From the NCBI GenBank assembly GCA_964434935.1, contig CAYSWS010000003.1:4084-68083 (forward strand): DNA of 64,000 nt, read 5' to 3'. The stretch comes from CAYSWS01 sp964434935 (GTDB lineage: Bacteria; Patescibacteriota; WWE3; UBA101185; UBA10185). The translations under genes and the position numbers were made by a program. Position 1 is the stretch's first letter. Each line of letters opens with the position of its first letter. Below, in pieces: positions 1 through 9,102 of the stretch. The notes beneath the pieces are model-generated. The model ran no database searches, was not told the origin of the DNA, and was given only the letters and a program-made list of their open reading frames with translations.

Positions 1-2643
1 CCATCCGGCACCAGATACGATTATTCAGGTAACGGTAACAGCCTTACAGATGGTAATACAGTGGAATCAGCTCCCGGTAAGTTTGATAAAGCCGGTGATT
101 TTGAACATGATAACAATGAATACCTCACCATTACGGACGGCAACCAAACCGGTCTTGATATCACAGGTCCTATGACCTTTGGTGCTTGGGTCAAGCTGGA
201 ATCTAATGATAACGGCAGTTATATTGCTGCTAAAGGAGGTTATGATGCTAATCGTTCCTACTGGTTCTACATAGATAGCAGCCAGAAACCATACTTTGAT
301 GTTAGTAGCGACGGCTCTTCCTTTGATGGTGCCATCACCGGCTCCAGTGACGACATCCCCATAGGAGAGTGGCATTATTACACAGCGGTTTATGATGGAG
401 CCTACTTAAGGCTTTATGTAGATGGTGTTTCCGTAGCCACGCCTGTTTCTTATTCCAGCGGTATTAATGACTCTTCCGGAGACTTTTTCATAGGCACTAA
501 CGAAGACTACTCTACCTATGACATGGATGGTCTTATCGATGATGTTAAGATCTACAACTACGCCAGAACCCAGCAACAGATAATCTCTGATATGAACGCC
601 GGACATCCCACGCCAGGTTCCCCTGTAGGCTCAGCTTTAGGACATTGGAAGTTTGATGAGGGATATGGTCTTGTAACTTATGACCATGGTACCGGAGGAA
701 ATGACGGAGATCTAGCCACCGGCTCTAACCAACCCTCATGGAGTTTGGATGGTAAGTATGGCGGGGCTCTAGATTTTGATGGTAATGACTATGTCACTAC
801 GGCTGATCCTCCCTATGATTTTGATTCAGAAGATTTTACTATCACAGTCTGGGTAAATGAAGATGTATCAGCTCCTGCCACCTCAAAACAAGTTGTGAGC
901 AAGAGATCTTCCACTACCAGCGGCTATGCCCTATCTGTAGGAGGGTCTGATGAGGTATATTGTCAAACAGCTAATGGAAGTGGAGTTGATAACAGTAATA
1001 CCGCTACTGGTATCATCACCAAAGGCGTTTGGACCCATCTGGCTATAGTGAGAAGCGGCACAAGCTGCCTTGTGTATGTCAATGGCACGGATAAGACCAC
1101 CTCAGCCGGCACTCATGATGATCCGGCACTAAACAACAACTCTCTAAGATTTGGCTCTTCCACAGGTGGTTCTGAGTATTGGTATGGACAAATAGATGAT
1201 GTTCGCATATATAGTTCTGCCCTAACTGCCTCTCAGATAGCGCTAGTGTACAATCAAGCAGCCTCAGCTGTTCTAGGAGCCGTGGGCACAGATGGATCAG
1301 GAAATGTCTCTTATTCTGCAGATAGAAGCTACTGCCCTCCGGGAGATACCACCTCCTCTTGTGGGCCTGTTGGTGAGTGGAAACTAGATGAGAACCAAGG
1401 AACGACTGCCTATGATACTACCGGTAATGGATATGATGGAACACTTGGCGCCGGGGACAGCTCTCCTTCCTGGGCTATAGGTAAGATTGGTCCAGCTCTC
1501 AAGTTTGATGGTTCTAATGACTATGTGGACATAGGTACCGGACCAACTTCTGTTAAAACCGTAGAATTTTGGGCTTATCCCCTCACCACTACCGAATACT
1601 TTGTCAATATCACCGGTAGTTCAGAATACATATGGGCAAACTCAGGTACCGTTACCGCCACAGGCTTCTCTACACCAAGAATATATGTGGATGGTGTTCG
1701 AACAACTTCTATTGTGGCCAACAAATGGCAGCACATTGCTGTTACATCAGCTACAGCGGAAAATGCCTCAAATCTTGATATTGGTCGAACAACTGATTCA
1801 AGCTATATGGAAGGAAGAATTGATAACCTACGTCTTTATGACTATGACCTAAGCCAAGAACAAGTAGCCTGGAACTACAACCGTGGTGGACCTATTGGCC
1901 GCTGGAAGCTTGACGAATGTGAAGGAACTACAGCTTATGACTCATCAGGTAAAGGTAATAATGGCACCATCACCATAGGAGCATACGGTACCAATACATC
2001 CTTAGGCACCTGTGATAGCGGTACCGGTAGTGAAGCTTGGAACAACGGTACAACAGGTAAATTCAACTACTCTTTAGACTTTGATGGTAGTGATGATTAC
2101 ATCAATATGGGAAACCCAGCCTCAGGACTTTATGATTTTAGTACTGTGGTGGACTTCTCCATCTCTGCCTGGGTAAAGACCAGCGGCGATAGTCAAGAGC
2201 AAACCATCATGGATAAAAGACAATCAGATGGTGTCGGATACGTGGTTTATGTAGATACAAGCGGTAGAGTAAATTCATATCTATACGGTTCATACGGCTT
2301 TCCCGGAGCTTCTGGATATACCACAGCTACTGTAGATGACGGTAACTGGCACTTCATAGTAGCTACCTATGATAGATCAGCCAATATGAATATCTATATA
2401 GATGGGGTATTAGATCCTCAGGCTACGACTGATATATCCTCAGAGGTTGGTAACATCTCCAATTCAGGAAACCTCATCATTGGTGATGGCAATCAGGGTG
2501 TTACCGGAGCCTCAACACTAGAGTTTAAAGGTCAACTTGATGATGTGAAGTTATATAACTACGTTCTTACCCCGCAACAGATACAAAACGACATGAACCA
2601 AGGAGGAGCCATTAGATTTGGACCATCAAGTGGGGCTCCGTAA
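1..2643 (+). CDS. LamG-repeat (concanavalin A-like) surface protein, 5' partial
   Basis: The frame is open from the first base of the window, so the gene starts upstream; the GTG at 61 is probably not the start. The 880 visible residues hold four tandem LamG/Laminin_G_3-type jelly-roll domains at roughly residues 25-205, 215-415, 455-640 and 645-875. Each of the last three opens with a GxWKxDE signature followed by a G-N-G turn, and each of the four ends in a DDVxIY/DNLRLY-type strand. Such domains usually bind carbohydrate or protein on the cell surface. The chain stops at GPSSGAP with no sortase motif or membrane segment, so any anchor must be in the missing N-terminus. It converges with comM, 93 nt away. 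Confidence 0.85.
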   Translation, partial: PSGTRYDYSGNGNSLTDGNTVESAPGKFDKAGDFEHDNNEYLTITDGNQTGLDITGPMTFGAWVKLESNDNGSYIAAKGGYDANRSYWFYIDSSQKPYFDVSSDGSSFDGAITGSSDDIPIGEWHYYTAVYDGAYLRLYVDGVSVATPVSYSSGINDSSGDFFIGTNEDYSTYDMDGLIDDVKIYNYARTQQQIISDMNAGHPTPGSPVGSALGHWKFDEGYGLVTYDHGTGGNDGDLATGSNQPSWSLDGKYGGALDFDGNDYVTTADPPYDFDSEDFTITVWVNEDVSAPATSKQVVSKRSSTTSGYALSVGGSDEVYCQTANGSGVDNSNTATGIITKGVWTHLAIVRSGTSCLVYVNGTDKTTSAGTHDDPALNNNSLRFGSSTGGSEYWYGQIDDVRIYSSALTASQIALVYNQAASAVLGAVGTDGSGNVSYSADRSYCPPGDTTSSCGPVGEWKLDENQGTTAYDTTGNGYDGTLGAGDSSPSWAIGKIGPALKFDGSNDYVDIGTGPTSVKTVEFWAYPLTTTEYFVNITGSSEYIWANSGTVTATGFSTPRIYVDGVRTTSIVANKWQHIAVTSATAENASNLDIGRTTDSSYMEGRIDNLRLYDYDLSQEQVAWNYNRGGPIGRWKLDECEGTTAYDSSGKGNNGTITIGAYGTNTSLGTCDSGTGSEAWNNGTTGKFNYSLDFDGSDDYINMGNPASGLYDFSTVVDFSISAWVKTSGDSQEQTIMDKRQSDGVGYVVYVDTSGRVNSYLYGSYGFPGASGYTTATVDDGNWHFIVATYDRSANMNIYIDGVLDPQATTDISSEVGNISNSGNLIIGDGNQGVTGASTLEFKGQLDDVKLYNYVLTPQQIQNDMNQGGAIRFGPSSGAP

Positions 2644-2736
2644 ATACTTGTTTGACAATTACACAGACACCGCCGGGTTGAGTATGTTTTCTGGGCCAAC
2701 TGGGCAGGCACTTAAAACTCTCGACCCGGTGGGGAG

Positions 2737-4275
2737 TTATCTTCTTATTCTGTATTGTAAGGCTTCTGCTAAATGGGCCTTTTCTATCATTTCTGAGCTT
2801 TCCAGATCCGCTATCGTTCGTGCTAGTCTTATAGTTTTATAATAACCACGCATCGACATATTGAATTTCTCCACTGCCATGTGCAAAAGTTGTTTTGAAT
2901 TGCTGCTTATATGGCAGTATTTGCTCATAAGTTTGTTATTTACCTCGGTATTAAGACATATTCCTTCATCTCCATATCTTTCGCTCTGAATTTTTCTGGC
3001 TTTTTCCACCCTTTTTATCACCATGTTCGAATCCTCAAAACCTGTTCTTTTCTTATCATGGTCACTTATTTCACGAATTTGGATTTTGCCCACTTTTATA
3101 TGCAGGTCTATTCTATCAAGCATAGGTCCTGATATCCTATTAATATAGTTGCTAACTTGATATTGAGTACAATTACACACACAATTAGGTTCGTTGTAAT
3201 ACCCACAAGGACAGGGATTACTAGCCGCTACTAAGATGAACCTGGCAGGATAGACAGCGCTACCTATAGTTCGAACAATTGACACCTTTCCCTCTTCCAG
3301 CGGTTGCCTCAAACTTTCCAAAACTCTGCGGTTGAATTCAGGAAATTCGTCCATGAATAATACGCCTCTGTGAGCCAGGCTTATCTCCCCCGGCTTGGGA
3401 TTACTACCCCCTCCCAACATGCCCGAAAAAGAAATGGTGTGATGGGGTGCTCTAAATGGTCTGCTTTTTATAAGCGACTCCCCCGGCACCAGCAATCCGG
3501 CCGCCGAATAGATCCGGGTCACCTCCAAACCTTCTTTGAAGTTTAGTGGTGGGAGAATGTATCTGAGGGCTTTAGCCAGCATGGTTTTACCGGCTCCCGG
3601 AGGACCGGTCATCATGATGTTGTGACCTCCGGCAGCCGCTATTTCCAGAGCTCTTTTGGCATGGCTTTGACCAACAATATCAATCAGGTCCACTTCATCG
3701 ACACTTCCCGCCCTCGAGCAAGCCTCCGGTATACCAAACTCTCCCGCTTTGGCTGCTACCAGGCTCCTTTTCCCTGATATATGTTCGAATAGCTCTATTA
3801 AACTCCCCACTCCGTACACATCTACACCTTCTACTACAGCCGCCTCATTCACATTATCCTCAGGTACAAAAAGGCTTTCAAAACCATGTTTTCCGGCAAA
3901 AATGGCTGCCAACAGAACTCCTTTGGTGTGCCTTAGGCTGCCGTCCAGAGATAGTTCGCCATAAAAGAGCGCCAGAGGTGAAACCTCAAACCCCCTAATA
4001 CCCGCCAGTAGACCAACGGCAATAGGCAGATCATAAAAAGAGCCTTCTTTGGGGATATCGGCCGGAGCCAGATTGATAGTGATCTTTTTGTTGGGAAAGG
4101 CAAAGCCGGAGTTGATAATGGCTGTTTTCACCCGCTCCTTGCTTTCCGCCACGGCTTTGCTGGGCAAACCTACAATATCAAAGCTGGGAAATCCCCTGCT
4201 GGCCACGTTTACCTCCACTCTTACTAAAATAGAATCTATGCCCTTGCCGGCGGCCGAATTAACTATGATCAACAT
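2737..4275 (-). CDS. comM: Mg-chelatase-like AAA+ ATPase ComM/YifB
   Basis: The 512-residue protein has the full YifB/ComM layout: an N-terminal Lon-protease-like domain (about 1-165, with the SKAVAESKERV region), a Mg_chelatase AAA+ core with Walker A GPPGAGKT (about 222-229), a Walker B FMDEFPEF, and a C-terminal Mg_chelatase_C domain. ComM is a helicase that promotes branch migration when transformed DNA is integrated. Length matches the family (about 500). Its start overlaps the end of dprA by 17 nt, so the two are translated from one transcript, which fits a DNA-uptake role. It contains three copies of the TGTTCGAA octamer. Confidence 0.95.
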   Translation of the reverse strand: MLIIVNSAAGKGIDSILVRVEVNVASRGFPSFDIVGLPSKAVAESKERVKTAIINSGFAFPNKKITINLAPADIPKEGSFYDLPIAVGLLAGIRGFEVSPLALFYGELSLDGSLRHTKGVLLAAIFAGKHGFESLFVPEDNVNEAAVVEGVDVYGVGSLIELFEHISGKRSLVAAKAGEFGIPEACSRAGSVDEVDLIDIVGQSHAKRALEIAAAGGHNIMMTGPPGAGKTMLAKALRYILPPLNFKEGLEVTRIYSAAGLLVPGESLIKSRPFRAPHHTISFSGMLGGGSNPKPGEISLAHRGVLFMDEFPEFNRRVLESLRQPLEEGKVSIVRTIGSAVYPARFILVAASNPCPCGYYNEPNCVCNCTQYQVSNYINRISGPMLDRIDLHIKVGKIQIREISDHDKKRTGFEDSNMVIKRVEKARKIQSERYGDEGICLNTEVNNKLMSKYCHISSNSKQLLHMAVEKFNMSMRGYYKTIRLARTIADLESSEMIEKAHLAEALQYRIRR

Positions 4276-5104
4276 AAAATCTCCCGTTTTCTTCCCTAAT
4301 TTGCCCCGACAACGTCAGCATGGTGATCTCGCGGCTCAATTCCGCAGAGCCCATTTTACTTCTCTCCGCTATTTCCTCAATTGTAAGTGGTCCTTCCGCT
4401 AGGCTTTTCAGCAATGAGCTGCCCTCACTGGTCTGATCATTCACAGAAGTACCCGCGATCCCAAAACACCCCAGCACATCATCCACACTCCGCACCATGA
4501 CCGCACCGTTTTGTATCAATTCCAACGTCCCCTGCGAGTTCTGGCTATCAATGGGCCCCGGTACCGCCAACACCTGCCGGCCATACCTTCCAGCATATTT
4601 AGCCGTGATCAAGGACCCGCTGCCAATCCCAGCCTCCACCACCAAAGTGGCTTGACATAAACCAGCAATGATCCTATTCCGCTTGGGAAACATAAATTTA
4701 CGAGGCGGTTCATCCTCACCGTATTCGGACAAGATCAATCCGCCATTATCCAAGATCTGCTCATACAAACCCTTCATATACCCCAAACACGCCCGTTCGA
4801 TGCCGTAGGCCACCACGGCTACCGTTCTTCCACCAGCCGCTAGAGCTGCCTTGTGTGCTGCCATGTCCACTCCATACATAAACCCCGAAACCACGGTCAC
4901 GCCCCTGCTAACCACCTCAAACACCAGCCTTTCCGTTATCCTCCTCCCATAATCGCTCATGCGCCGGCTGCCCACTACAGCCAGGCACTGCGCAAACATC
5001 ACATCCTGCCACTCACCCCGGTAATAAAGCTTTTCCGGCGCATCATCAAGCTCCTGCAACAATACCGGAAACCTTTTATCCCTTTGGGAAATATATTCGA
5101 ACAT
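4259..5104 (-). CDS. dprA: DNA-processing protein DprA
   Basis: At 281 residues this is a short DprA. It keeps the Rossmann-like DNA_processg_A domain (about 5-215), with the VVGSRRMSDYG and GSLITAKYAGRYGRQVLAVPG-type motifs, and a C-terminal winged-helix segment (about 225-280). DprA loads RecA on incoming single-stranded DNA during transformation. The N-terminal SAM-like domain found in many DprAs is missing. A putative -10 box (TAAATT, 5111-5116) ends 6 nt before the ATG, so the dprA-comM mRNA may be leaderless. A TGTTCGAA octamer covers the start codon region (5096-5103). Confidence 0.93.
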   Translation of the reverse strand: MFEYISQRDKRFPVLLQELDDAPEKLYYRGEWQDVMFAQCLAVVGSRRMSDYGRRITERLVFEVVSRGVTVVSGFMYGVDMAAHKAALAAGGRTVAVVAYGIERACLGYMKGLYEQILDNGGLILSEYGEDEPPRKFMFPKRNRIIAGLCQATLVVEAGIGSGSLITAKYAGRYGRQVLAVPGPIDSQNSQGTLELIQNGAVMVRSVDDVLGCFGIAGTSVNDQTSEGSSLLKSLAEGPLTIEEIAERSKMGSAELSREITMLTLSGQIREENGRFYVDHS

Positions 5105-5250
5105 ATCTGTAATTTATCCAAAGTTCAAATTTTCCAAAACAACCTGTTTTCTAATTCGACAAGAATCTTCTTGCGTTCACAACTGAATTTGTCTCTTTCA
5201 TACGATTGTGGTAACCTCAACCAAAATTATTATGCACAAAGGAGATGGAG

Positions 5251-5514
5251 ATGGTTATTAGCGACAAGCTATACGTGACCAGAGACGGAAAAGAATTGAG
5301 AATAGAATTAGATGAAGATGATGTCAAGTCTAATTCCATCTCGGGTATTGTCTTACTACAGATCGATCACTCTTCCGAAAATGGTAAAACCATCATAGCC
5401 AGCGGTGTTGAAGCAGGCAGGTTCAAAGAAAATTGGGTGGTTTATTCAGAACATCAACTTCTGCCCAAGGTTAAGATGATGGTAGAGACTTACCTCAAGA
5501 AAAGGTTCAGCTAG
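5251..5514 (+). CDS. Small conserved-looking protein of unknown function
   Basis: This is an 87-residue, acidic and soluble-looking protein that I do not recognise. It has no signal peptide or membrane segment and reads as alternating beta strands followed by a C-terminal helix (VKMMVETYLKKR). An ATG at 5245 abuts the AAAGGAG at 5238-5244, so the ATG at 5251, with a 6-nt spacer, is the better start. A strong terminator follows at 5516-5568, which makes it a single-gene transcript between dprA and the L10 leader. Confidence 0.6.
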   Translation: MVISDKLYVTRDGKELRIELDEDDVKSNSISGIVLLQIDHSSENGKTIIASGVEAGRFKENWVVYSEHQLLPKVKMMVETYLKKRFS

Positions 5515-5515
5515 A

Positions 5516-5573
5516 AAAGCTCATCAGACCACAGCCAAGCCCCCCCCCCGGCTGCCATGATGAGCTTTACCTT
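5516..5573 (+). terminator. Intrinsic terminator with C10 loop
   Basis: The arms AAAGCTCATCA (5516-5526) and TGATGAGCTTT (5558-5568) pair perfectly. An inner CAGCC/GGCTG stem encloses a run of ten C. A U-rich tail (ACCTTTTTCTTT) follows. It ends the small gene at 5251-5514. Confidence 0.85.
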
Positions 5574-5589
5574 TTTCTTTAGTAAACGG

Positions 5590-5617
5590 TTGACAAATTG
5601 CCAGAAAAATATAAACT
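5590..5617 (+). promoter_or_regulatory. Promoter for the rplJ-rplL operon
   Basis: There is a consensus -35 TTGACA at 5590-5595 and a candidate -10 TAAACT at 5612-5617 (16-nt spacer). It lies directly upstream of the L10 leader and after the preceding terminator. Confidence 0.55.
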
Positions 5618-5625
5618 AGTCCTTG

Positions 5626-5721
5626 CGTCCAAAGACAGCAAGCAGCCATAAGCCTTGCCGAGGAAACAAAAATTAGTGACAGGCTTTATTGTTTTGCGTC
5701 TTTGGGAAAGGCGCCTTTTTT
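5626..5721 (+). promoter_or_regulatory. Ribosomal protein L10 leader (autoregulatory RNA)
   Basis: The region between promoter and rplJ carries hallmarks of the L10_leader family: CCAAAGACAGC at 5629-5639, GCCTTGCCGAGG at 5652-5663, and a closing GTCTTTGG at 5698-5705 that pairs back with CCAAAGAC. In this family the L10-(L7/L12)4 complex binds a kink-turn-containing helix and represses its own operon. A short palindrome followed by six T sits just before the start codon and could contribute to attenuation; that part is inference. Confidence 0.8.
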
Positions 5722-6258
5722 ATGCCAAACCAAAAGAACCAAAACTTGATCGAAGAAATAAAAGCCAAGGTCAAAAAGGCCAGATCTATCACTTTTGTTG
5801 ATTACCTGGGCTTAAAAGTCAATGACATCAACGATTTCAGACAAAAAATGACCGATGAGCAGGCTGAATCCGTCATTGCCAAGAACACCCTCATAAAACT
5901 AGCCCTTAAAGAAGAGGGTATCCACTCCCCGGAAATAGACGATCAGCTCAAAGGCCCCACGGCGGCCATATTTTCGTACAAAGACCCGGTAGCCTACTTG
6001 AAACCACTTTTCGAATTTGCCAAGAAAATGGAGTTGCCCAAGGTTAAATTTGCTGTCATAGAGGGCGTATACACAGAAGCGGACCAGGTGGAGACCATCA
6101 GCCAGCTGCCCTCCAAAGAGCAGCTACTCGCCCAAGTGGTCGGCGGCATGAAATCACCTTTATCAGGACTTGTGAATGTTTTAGGAGGAACTCAGAGAAA
6201 ATTAGTTACCGTGCTATTTAGGATAGCCGAAGACAAAAACAAAGGGGGTGCTAGCTAA
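5722..6258 (+). CDS. rplJ: Ribosomal protein L10
   Basis: This is a 178-residue L10/P0-type protein. It shows the N-terminal rRNA-binding domain (FVDYLGLKVNDINDFRQKM, VIAKNTLIKLAL, GPTAAIFSY) and the C-terminal helix that carries L7/L12 dimers. The open frame runs back to a TTG at 5689, but that lies inside the L10 leader, so the ATG at 5722 is the start. The stop codon overlaps the rplL start (TAATG). Confidence 0.97.
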   Translation: MPNQKNQNLIEEIKAKVKKARSITFVDYLGLKVNDINDFRQKMTDEQAESVIAKNTLIKLALKEEGIHSPEIDDQLKGPTAAIFSYKDPVAYLKPLFEFAKKMELPKVKFAVIEGVYTEADQVETISQLPSKEQLLAQVVGGMKSPLSGLVNVLGGTQRKLVTVLFRIAEDKNKGGAS

Positions 6259-6704
6259 TGTCAGAAGATACAAAAGTCAAAGAAGAAAAAACAGAAGACG
6301 TAAAACTAACCGGAGATGCCAAAAAGATCATGGATATGGTTGAAAAAATGAACGTGCTCGAACTTAACGATCTGGTCAAGGCTCTGGAGGACAAATTTGG
6401 AGTTTCTGCAGCCGCTCCCATGATGATGGGCACCATGCCTGCCGGTGCAGCCGGTAATGGCGGCGCTGAAGCCGAACCTGAAGAAGCACAAACCGAATTT
6501 GATGTTGTCTTAACGGATGGCGGCGGCAACAAAATTGCTGTCATCAAAGCCGTAAGAGAAATAAACCAAGCCCTAGGATTGGTGGAGGCTAAAGGATTAG
6601 TAGAATCAGCTCCCAAACCGGTCTTGGAAGGGGCTAAAAAAGAAGACGCTGAGGCCGCCAAGAAGAAATTGGAAGATGCCGGCGCTAAAGTGGAACTTAA
6701 ATAA
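6258..6704 (+). CDS. rplL: Ribosomal protein L7/L12
   Basis: This is a 148-residue L7/L12, longer than the usual 120-130 because of a charged N-terminal extension of about 18 residues (rich in K, E and D). It has the N-terminal dimerisation domain (VLELNDLVKALEDKFGVSAAA), an Ala/Gly-rich hinge and the C-terminal factor-binding domain (FDVVLTDGGGNKIAVIKAVRE, then a KGLVE-P helix). It is translationally coupled to rplJ through TAATG. The hairpin at 6721-6751 ends the transcript. Confidence 0.97.
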   Translation: MSEDTKVKEEKTEDVKLTGDAKKIMDMVEKMNVLELNDLVKALEDKFGVSAAAPMMMGTMPAGAAGNGGAEAEPEEAQTEFDVVLTDGGGNKIAVIKAVREINQALGLVEAKGLVESAPKPVLEGAKKEDAEAAKKKLEDAGAKVELK

Positions 6705-6720
6705 GACTTATAAAACTATG

Positions 6721-6760
6721 TTACGGCTGGGCTGACTCAGCCTGGCCGTAAGCTTCTTTT
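6721..6760. terminator. Terminator hairpin shared by rplL and the galT-like gene
   Basis: TTACGGC and GCCGTAA, together with an inner GCTGA/TCAGC stem, form a tight hairpin at 6721-6751 followed by GCTTCTTTT. The first three bases are also the stop codon of the converging galT-like gene. Confidence 0.6.
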
Positions 6761-7671
6761 ACTATCTTTCCCAGTTCCATAGCCGCATCTTCCGGTGTGG
6801 CTTTATCATTCACCCAAATACCCGCTCCCAGCTCCAAACCCCCAAACACCTTGATATGAGGAATAAAACCCATGTGCCAGTGGAACGGTTCGTGACGTTC
6901 TGTGTAGAACCAAAAATTCCTGTCCGGAAAATCGAACATCTTGTCATAGGCTTTCAAAGCTGCTTGCAGTACGTCTGCCAGATCAGCGATCTCTTCTTCG
7001 TTGATGAAAGCCAAATTTGGTAAGTGCCTTTTTGGCAGTAACATCATCTCATAACTCCATCTGGAAGCCTGCGGCACCAATAAAGCATAGTGTTTGCTCT
7101 CGCAGATCACGCGGCTGCCTCTTTCCAGCTCATCCTGGATAAGATCACACCAATAACAGCTGCCATGCTCATCAAAGTAGGCTAAAGCGTCCTCCCTCTG
7201 CTGTCCTATAATGCCGGGAAAGCTCTTCAAAGCCACTATCTGCGAATGTGGGTGCTGCAAGGATGCCCCGGCTTTTCCACCGCGGTTATTGAATACGAAC
7301 GAGTCCATGTCCTCCTTCATATAATGCTCTACCCTGTTCAATATAGCCCTGATATACCTCACCACTTGCTCATGCGGTAGATCGGAGAGGTCAACAATGG
7401 GGTCCGGCGAATGCACAATGATCTCGTGATTCTCTAAAATGGGAAATTTGTTGGTGAACACTCTTACATTCCAGTCTTCCTGGTCCTGATAAACGGTGGG
7501 CGGCGTCATGCTCTCATTACCTTTGGCAAAAAAATCAACTTTCTTGGCCTCGCCGGCTTTTTTGTCATCTTTTTTGGTGTCCACCGCGCCGGTCTGATCG
7601 GTCCTTTTAGCCCGTGCTGTAGCTAAAACTGAGGGTATCTTGGTCAATTTATCGAATATAATTTTTGTCAT
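6721..7671 (-). CDS. GalT-like (HIT-superfamily) nucleotidylyltransferase
   Basis: The 316-residue protein belongs to the galactose-1-phosphate uridylyltransferase / HIT fold. It has the HPHSQ active-site motif with the nucleophilic His (about 139-143), a preceding NNRGGKAGASLQ, a CYWCDL pair of cysteines that may bind metal, and a second-half FHWHMGFIPH motif. The reaction in the family is transfer of a nucleoside monophosphate between a nucleotide sugar and a sugar 1-phosphate. It starts 4 nt after glgA with its own Shine-Dalgarno (AGGAGA), so it is the last gene of the glucan operon. Residues 18-50 are a low-complexity K/D-rich insertion. The exact substrate is unknown. Confidence 0.8.
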   Translation of the reverse strand: MTKIIFDKLTKIPSVLATARAKRTDQTGAVDTKKDDKKAGEAKKVDFFAKGNESMTPPTVYQDQEDWNVRVFTNKFPILENHEIIVHSPDPIVDLSDLPHEQVVRYIRAILNRVEHYMKEDMDSFVFNNRGGKAGASLQHPHSQIVALKSFPGIIGQQREDALAYFDEHGSCYWCDLIQDELERGSRVICESKHYALLVPQASRWSYEMMLLPKRHLPNLAFINEEEIADLADVLQAALKAYDKMFDFPDRNFWFYTERHEPFHWHMGFIPHIKVFGGLELGAGIWVNDKATPEDAAMELGKIVKEAYGQAESAQP

Positions 7672-7674
7672 TGT

Positions 7675-9081
7675 TTATCTCCTAGAATTTATTACTTTTT
7701 CATAAAGCTCTTTGTACTTTTTGGCGCTTTTGGCCCAGGAAAAGTCCTTGGCCAAACACTTTTCCACCATGGTCTTATACTCTTCCTTATTTTCGAACAA
7801 CCTAAACGCCTTGTCTATAGCTTTATTTAGGCTCAAAGATGAGTAATCTTTAAAAACAAATCCGTCCTCTCCGTCGTCTACCGTATCTTTGAGACCACCG
7901 ACTCCCCTGACAATGGGCGGCGTACCGTAGTGCATAGCGATCATTTGCGTGAGCCCGCAGGGTTCGTATTTGGAAGGCACAAAGAAGAAATCACTGGCGC
8001 TATATATGTTGTTGGCCAGATCCACGCTGAATTTTATATTTATGGATAAGTTGCCTTGGTACTTTGGCTCTTCGGCTAGCTGTTCAAACTTCTCTTCCCA
8101 TGACTTTTCCCCTGTACCCAACAGTACGAACTGCCCACCATTATCCAGAATGTGCGGCAGGGAAACATAGAGTATATCCAAACCTTTTTGACCGGGATCA
8201 AGGCGAGAAATAAAACTGAACATGGGTTTATCTGACTTATCCAACCCTAATTCTTTGCCCAGGCCCTCTTTATGCTGAGCTTTTTTCTTTTCCCAATCCG
8301 ACTTTTTGAAATCTCTAGGGAAAAAAGAATAATCTACACCGTTGACGATGCCCGCCAGAACATCTTTCCTCTCCTGCAGTGTTTCCGCCATGCCATCGCC
8401 GAACTCCGCTGTCTTGATCTCCTCAGCGTAAGTTTCAGAAACCGTGCTCACAAAATCGGCTGTGGTAATGCCTTGATATAAAAGGTTCAAGTCCCCGTCC
8501 CGGATGTCATAATCGATCATGGGATGGCTGCCGGGAGAAAATCCCAGCTCTCTCACCAGCTCTACCTCAGAACGTCCCTGGTAGTTGAGATTATGCACCG
8601 TAAACAAAGTGGCTGGGCGTTCATCGTGGAATTCTTCGTTGAGGATCTGCGTGACCAGGCCTGTATGCCAGTCGTGGCAATGAATGAGATCGTAGGTGTT
8701 GTATTGGGATTTTACATATTCGACTACAGCCCGGGAAAAGAAAGAGAACATCTCCGTCTCGCTCTGATCATTTCTAAAAGCGTTGACCCCGCCAATGCTG
8801 AAATATTCCAGATTCTTAAACAGCAGTACATCCACATTGGAATCAGGCAGCTTGGTTTTGTGCACTTCCACATGATTGCTCTTGCCATCAAACGGCACTT
8901 CCAGTTCAAGAGCCTTGTAAACTTTTAATTTTTCAGTTTTAGCCGAGGGATAAAAAGGTACGGCCACATCAACGTTGACATCCAGTTTTTCCAAAGCTTT
9001 GGGTAGAGAACCAATAACGTCTCCCAATCCGCCTATTTTGACAATGGGGGCTACTTCTGAAGCAGCCATCAGCACTTTCAT
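7675..9081 (-). CDS. glgA: Glycogen/starch synthase (GT5)
   Basis: The 468-residue GlgA has the N-terminal nucleotide-sugar signature KIGGLGDV (about 16-23), HCHDWHTGLV (about 134-143), SRLDPGQKGLDIL, and the C-terminal E-x7-E region (PSKYEPCGLTQMIAMHYG). It should transfer glucose from ADP- or UDP-glucose to alpha-1,4-glucan in the cytoplasm. It lies between a GH57 gene and the galT-like gene, all on the same strand. A putative -10-like stretch (GATAAT/TATAAT) lies immediately upstream of the ATG. Confidence 0.92.
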   Translation of the reverse strand: MKVLMAASEVAPIVKIGGLGDVIGSLPKALEKLDVNVDVAVPFYPSAKTEKLKVYKALELEVPFDGKSNHVEVHKTKLPDSNVDVLLFKNLEYFSIGGVNAFRNDQSETEMFSFFSRAVVEYVKSQYNTYDLIHCHDWHTGLVTQILNEEFHDERPATLFTVHNLNYQGRSEVELVRELGFSPGSHPMIDYDIRDGDLNLLYQGITTADFVSTVSETYAEEIKTAEFGDGMAETLQERKDVLAGIVNGVDYSFFPRDFKKSDWEKKKAQHKEGLGKELGLDKSDKPMFSFISRLDPGQKGLDILYVSLPHILDNGGQFVLLGTGEKSWEEKFEQLAEEPKYQGNLSINIKFSVDLANNIYSASDFFFVPSKYEPCGLTQMIAMHYGTPPIVRGVGGLKDTVDDGEDGFVFKDYSSLSLNKAIDKAFRLFENKEEYKTMVEKCLAKDFSWAKSAKKYKELYEKVINSRR

Positions 9082-9102
9082 ATTATATAGATTATCACAT
9101 CT

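Noticed and set aside
61..63. GTG as the start of the LamG gene
   Set aside because: The frame is open and LamG-like back to base 1, so the gene is truncated by the window edge.
2668..2733. Imperfect hairpin between the LamG gene and comM
   Set aside because: The long loop and weak T-tract make it an uncertain terminator.
5540..5549. Run of ten C as a phase-variable tract
   Set aside because: It lies in a terminator loop, not in a gene or promoter; length variation would have little effect.
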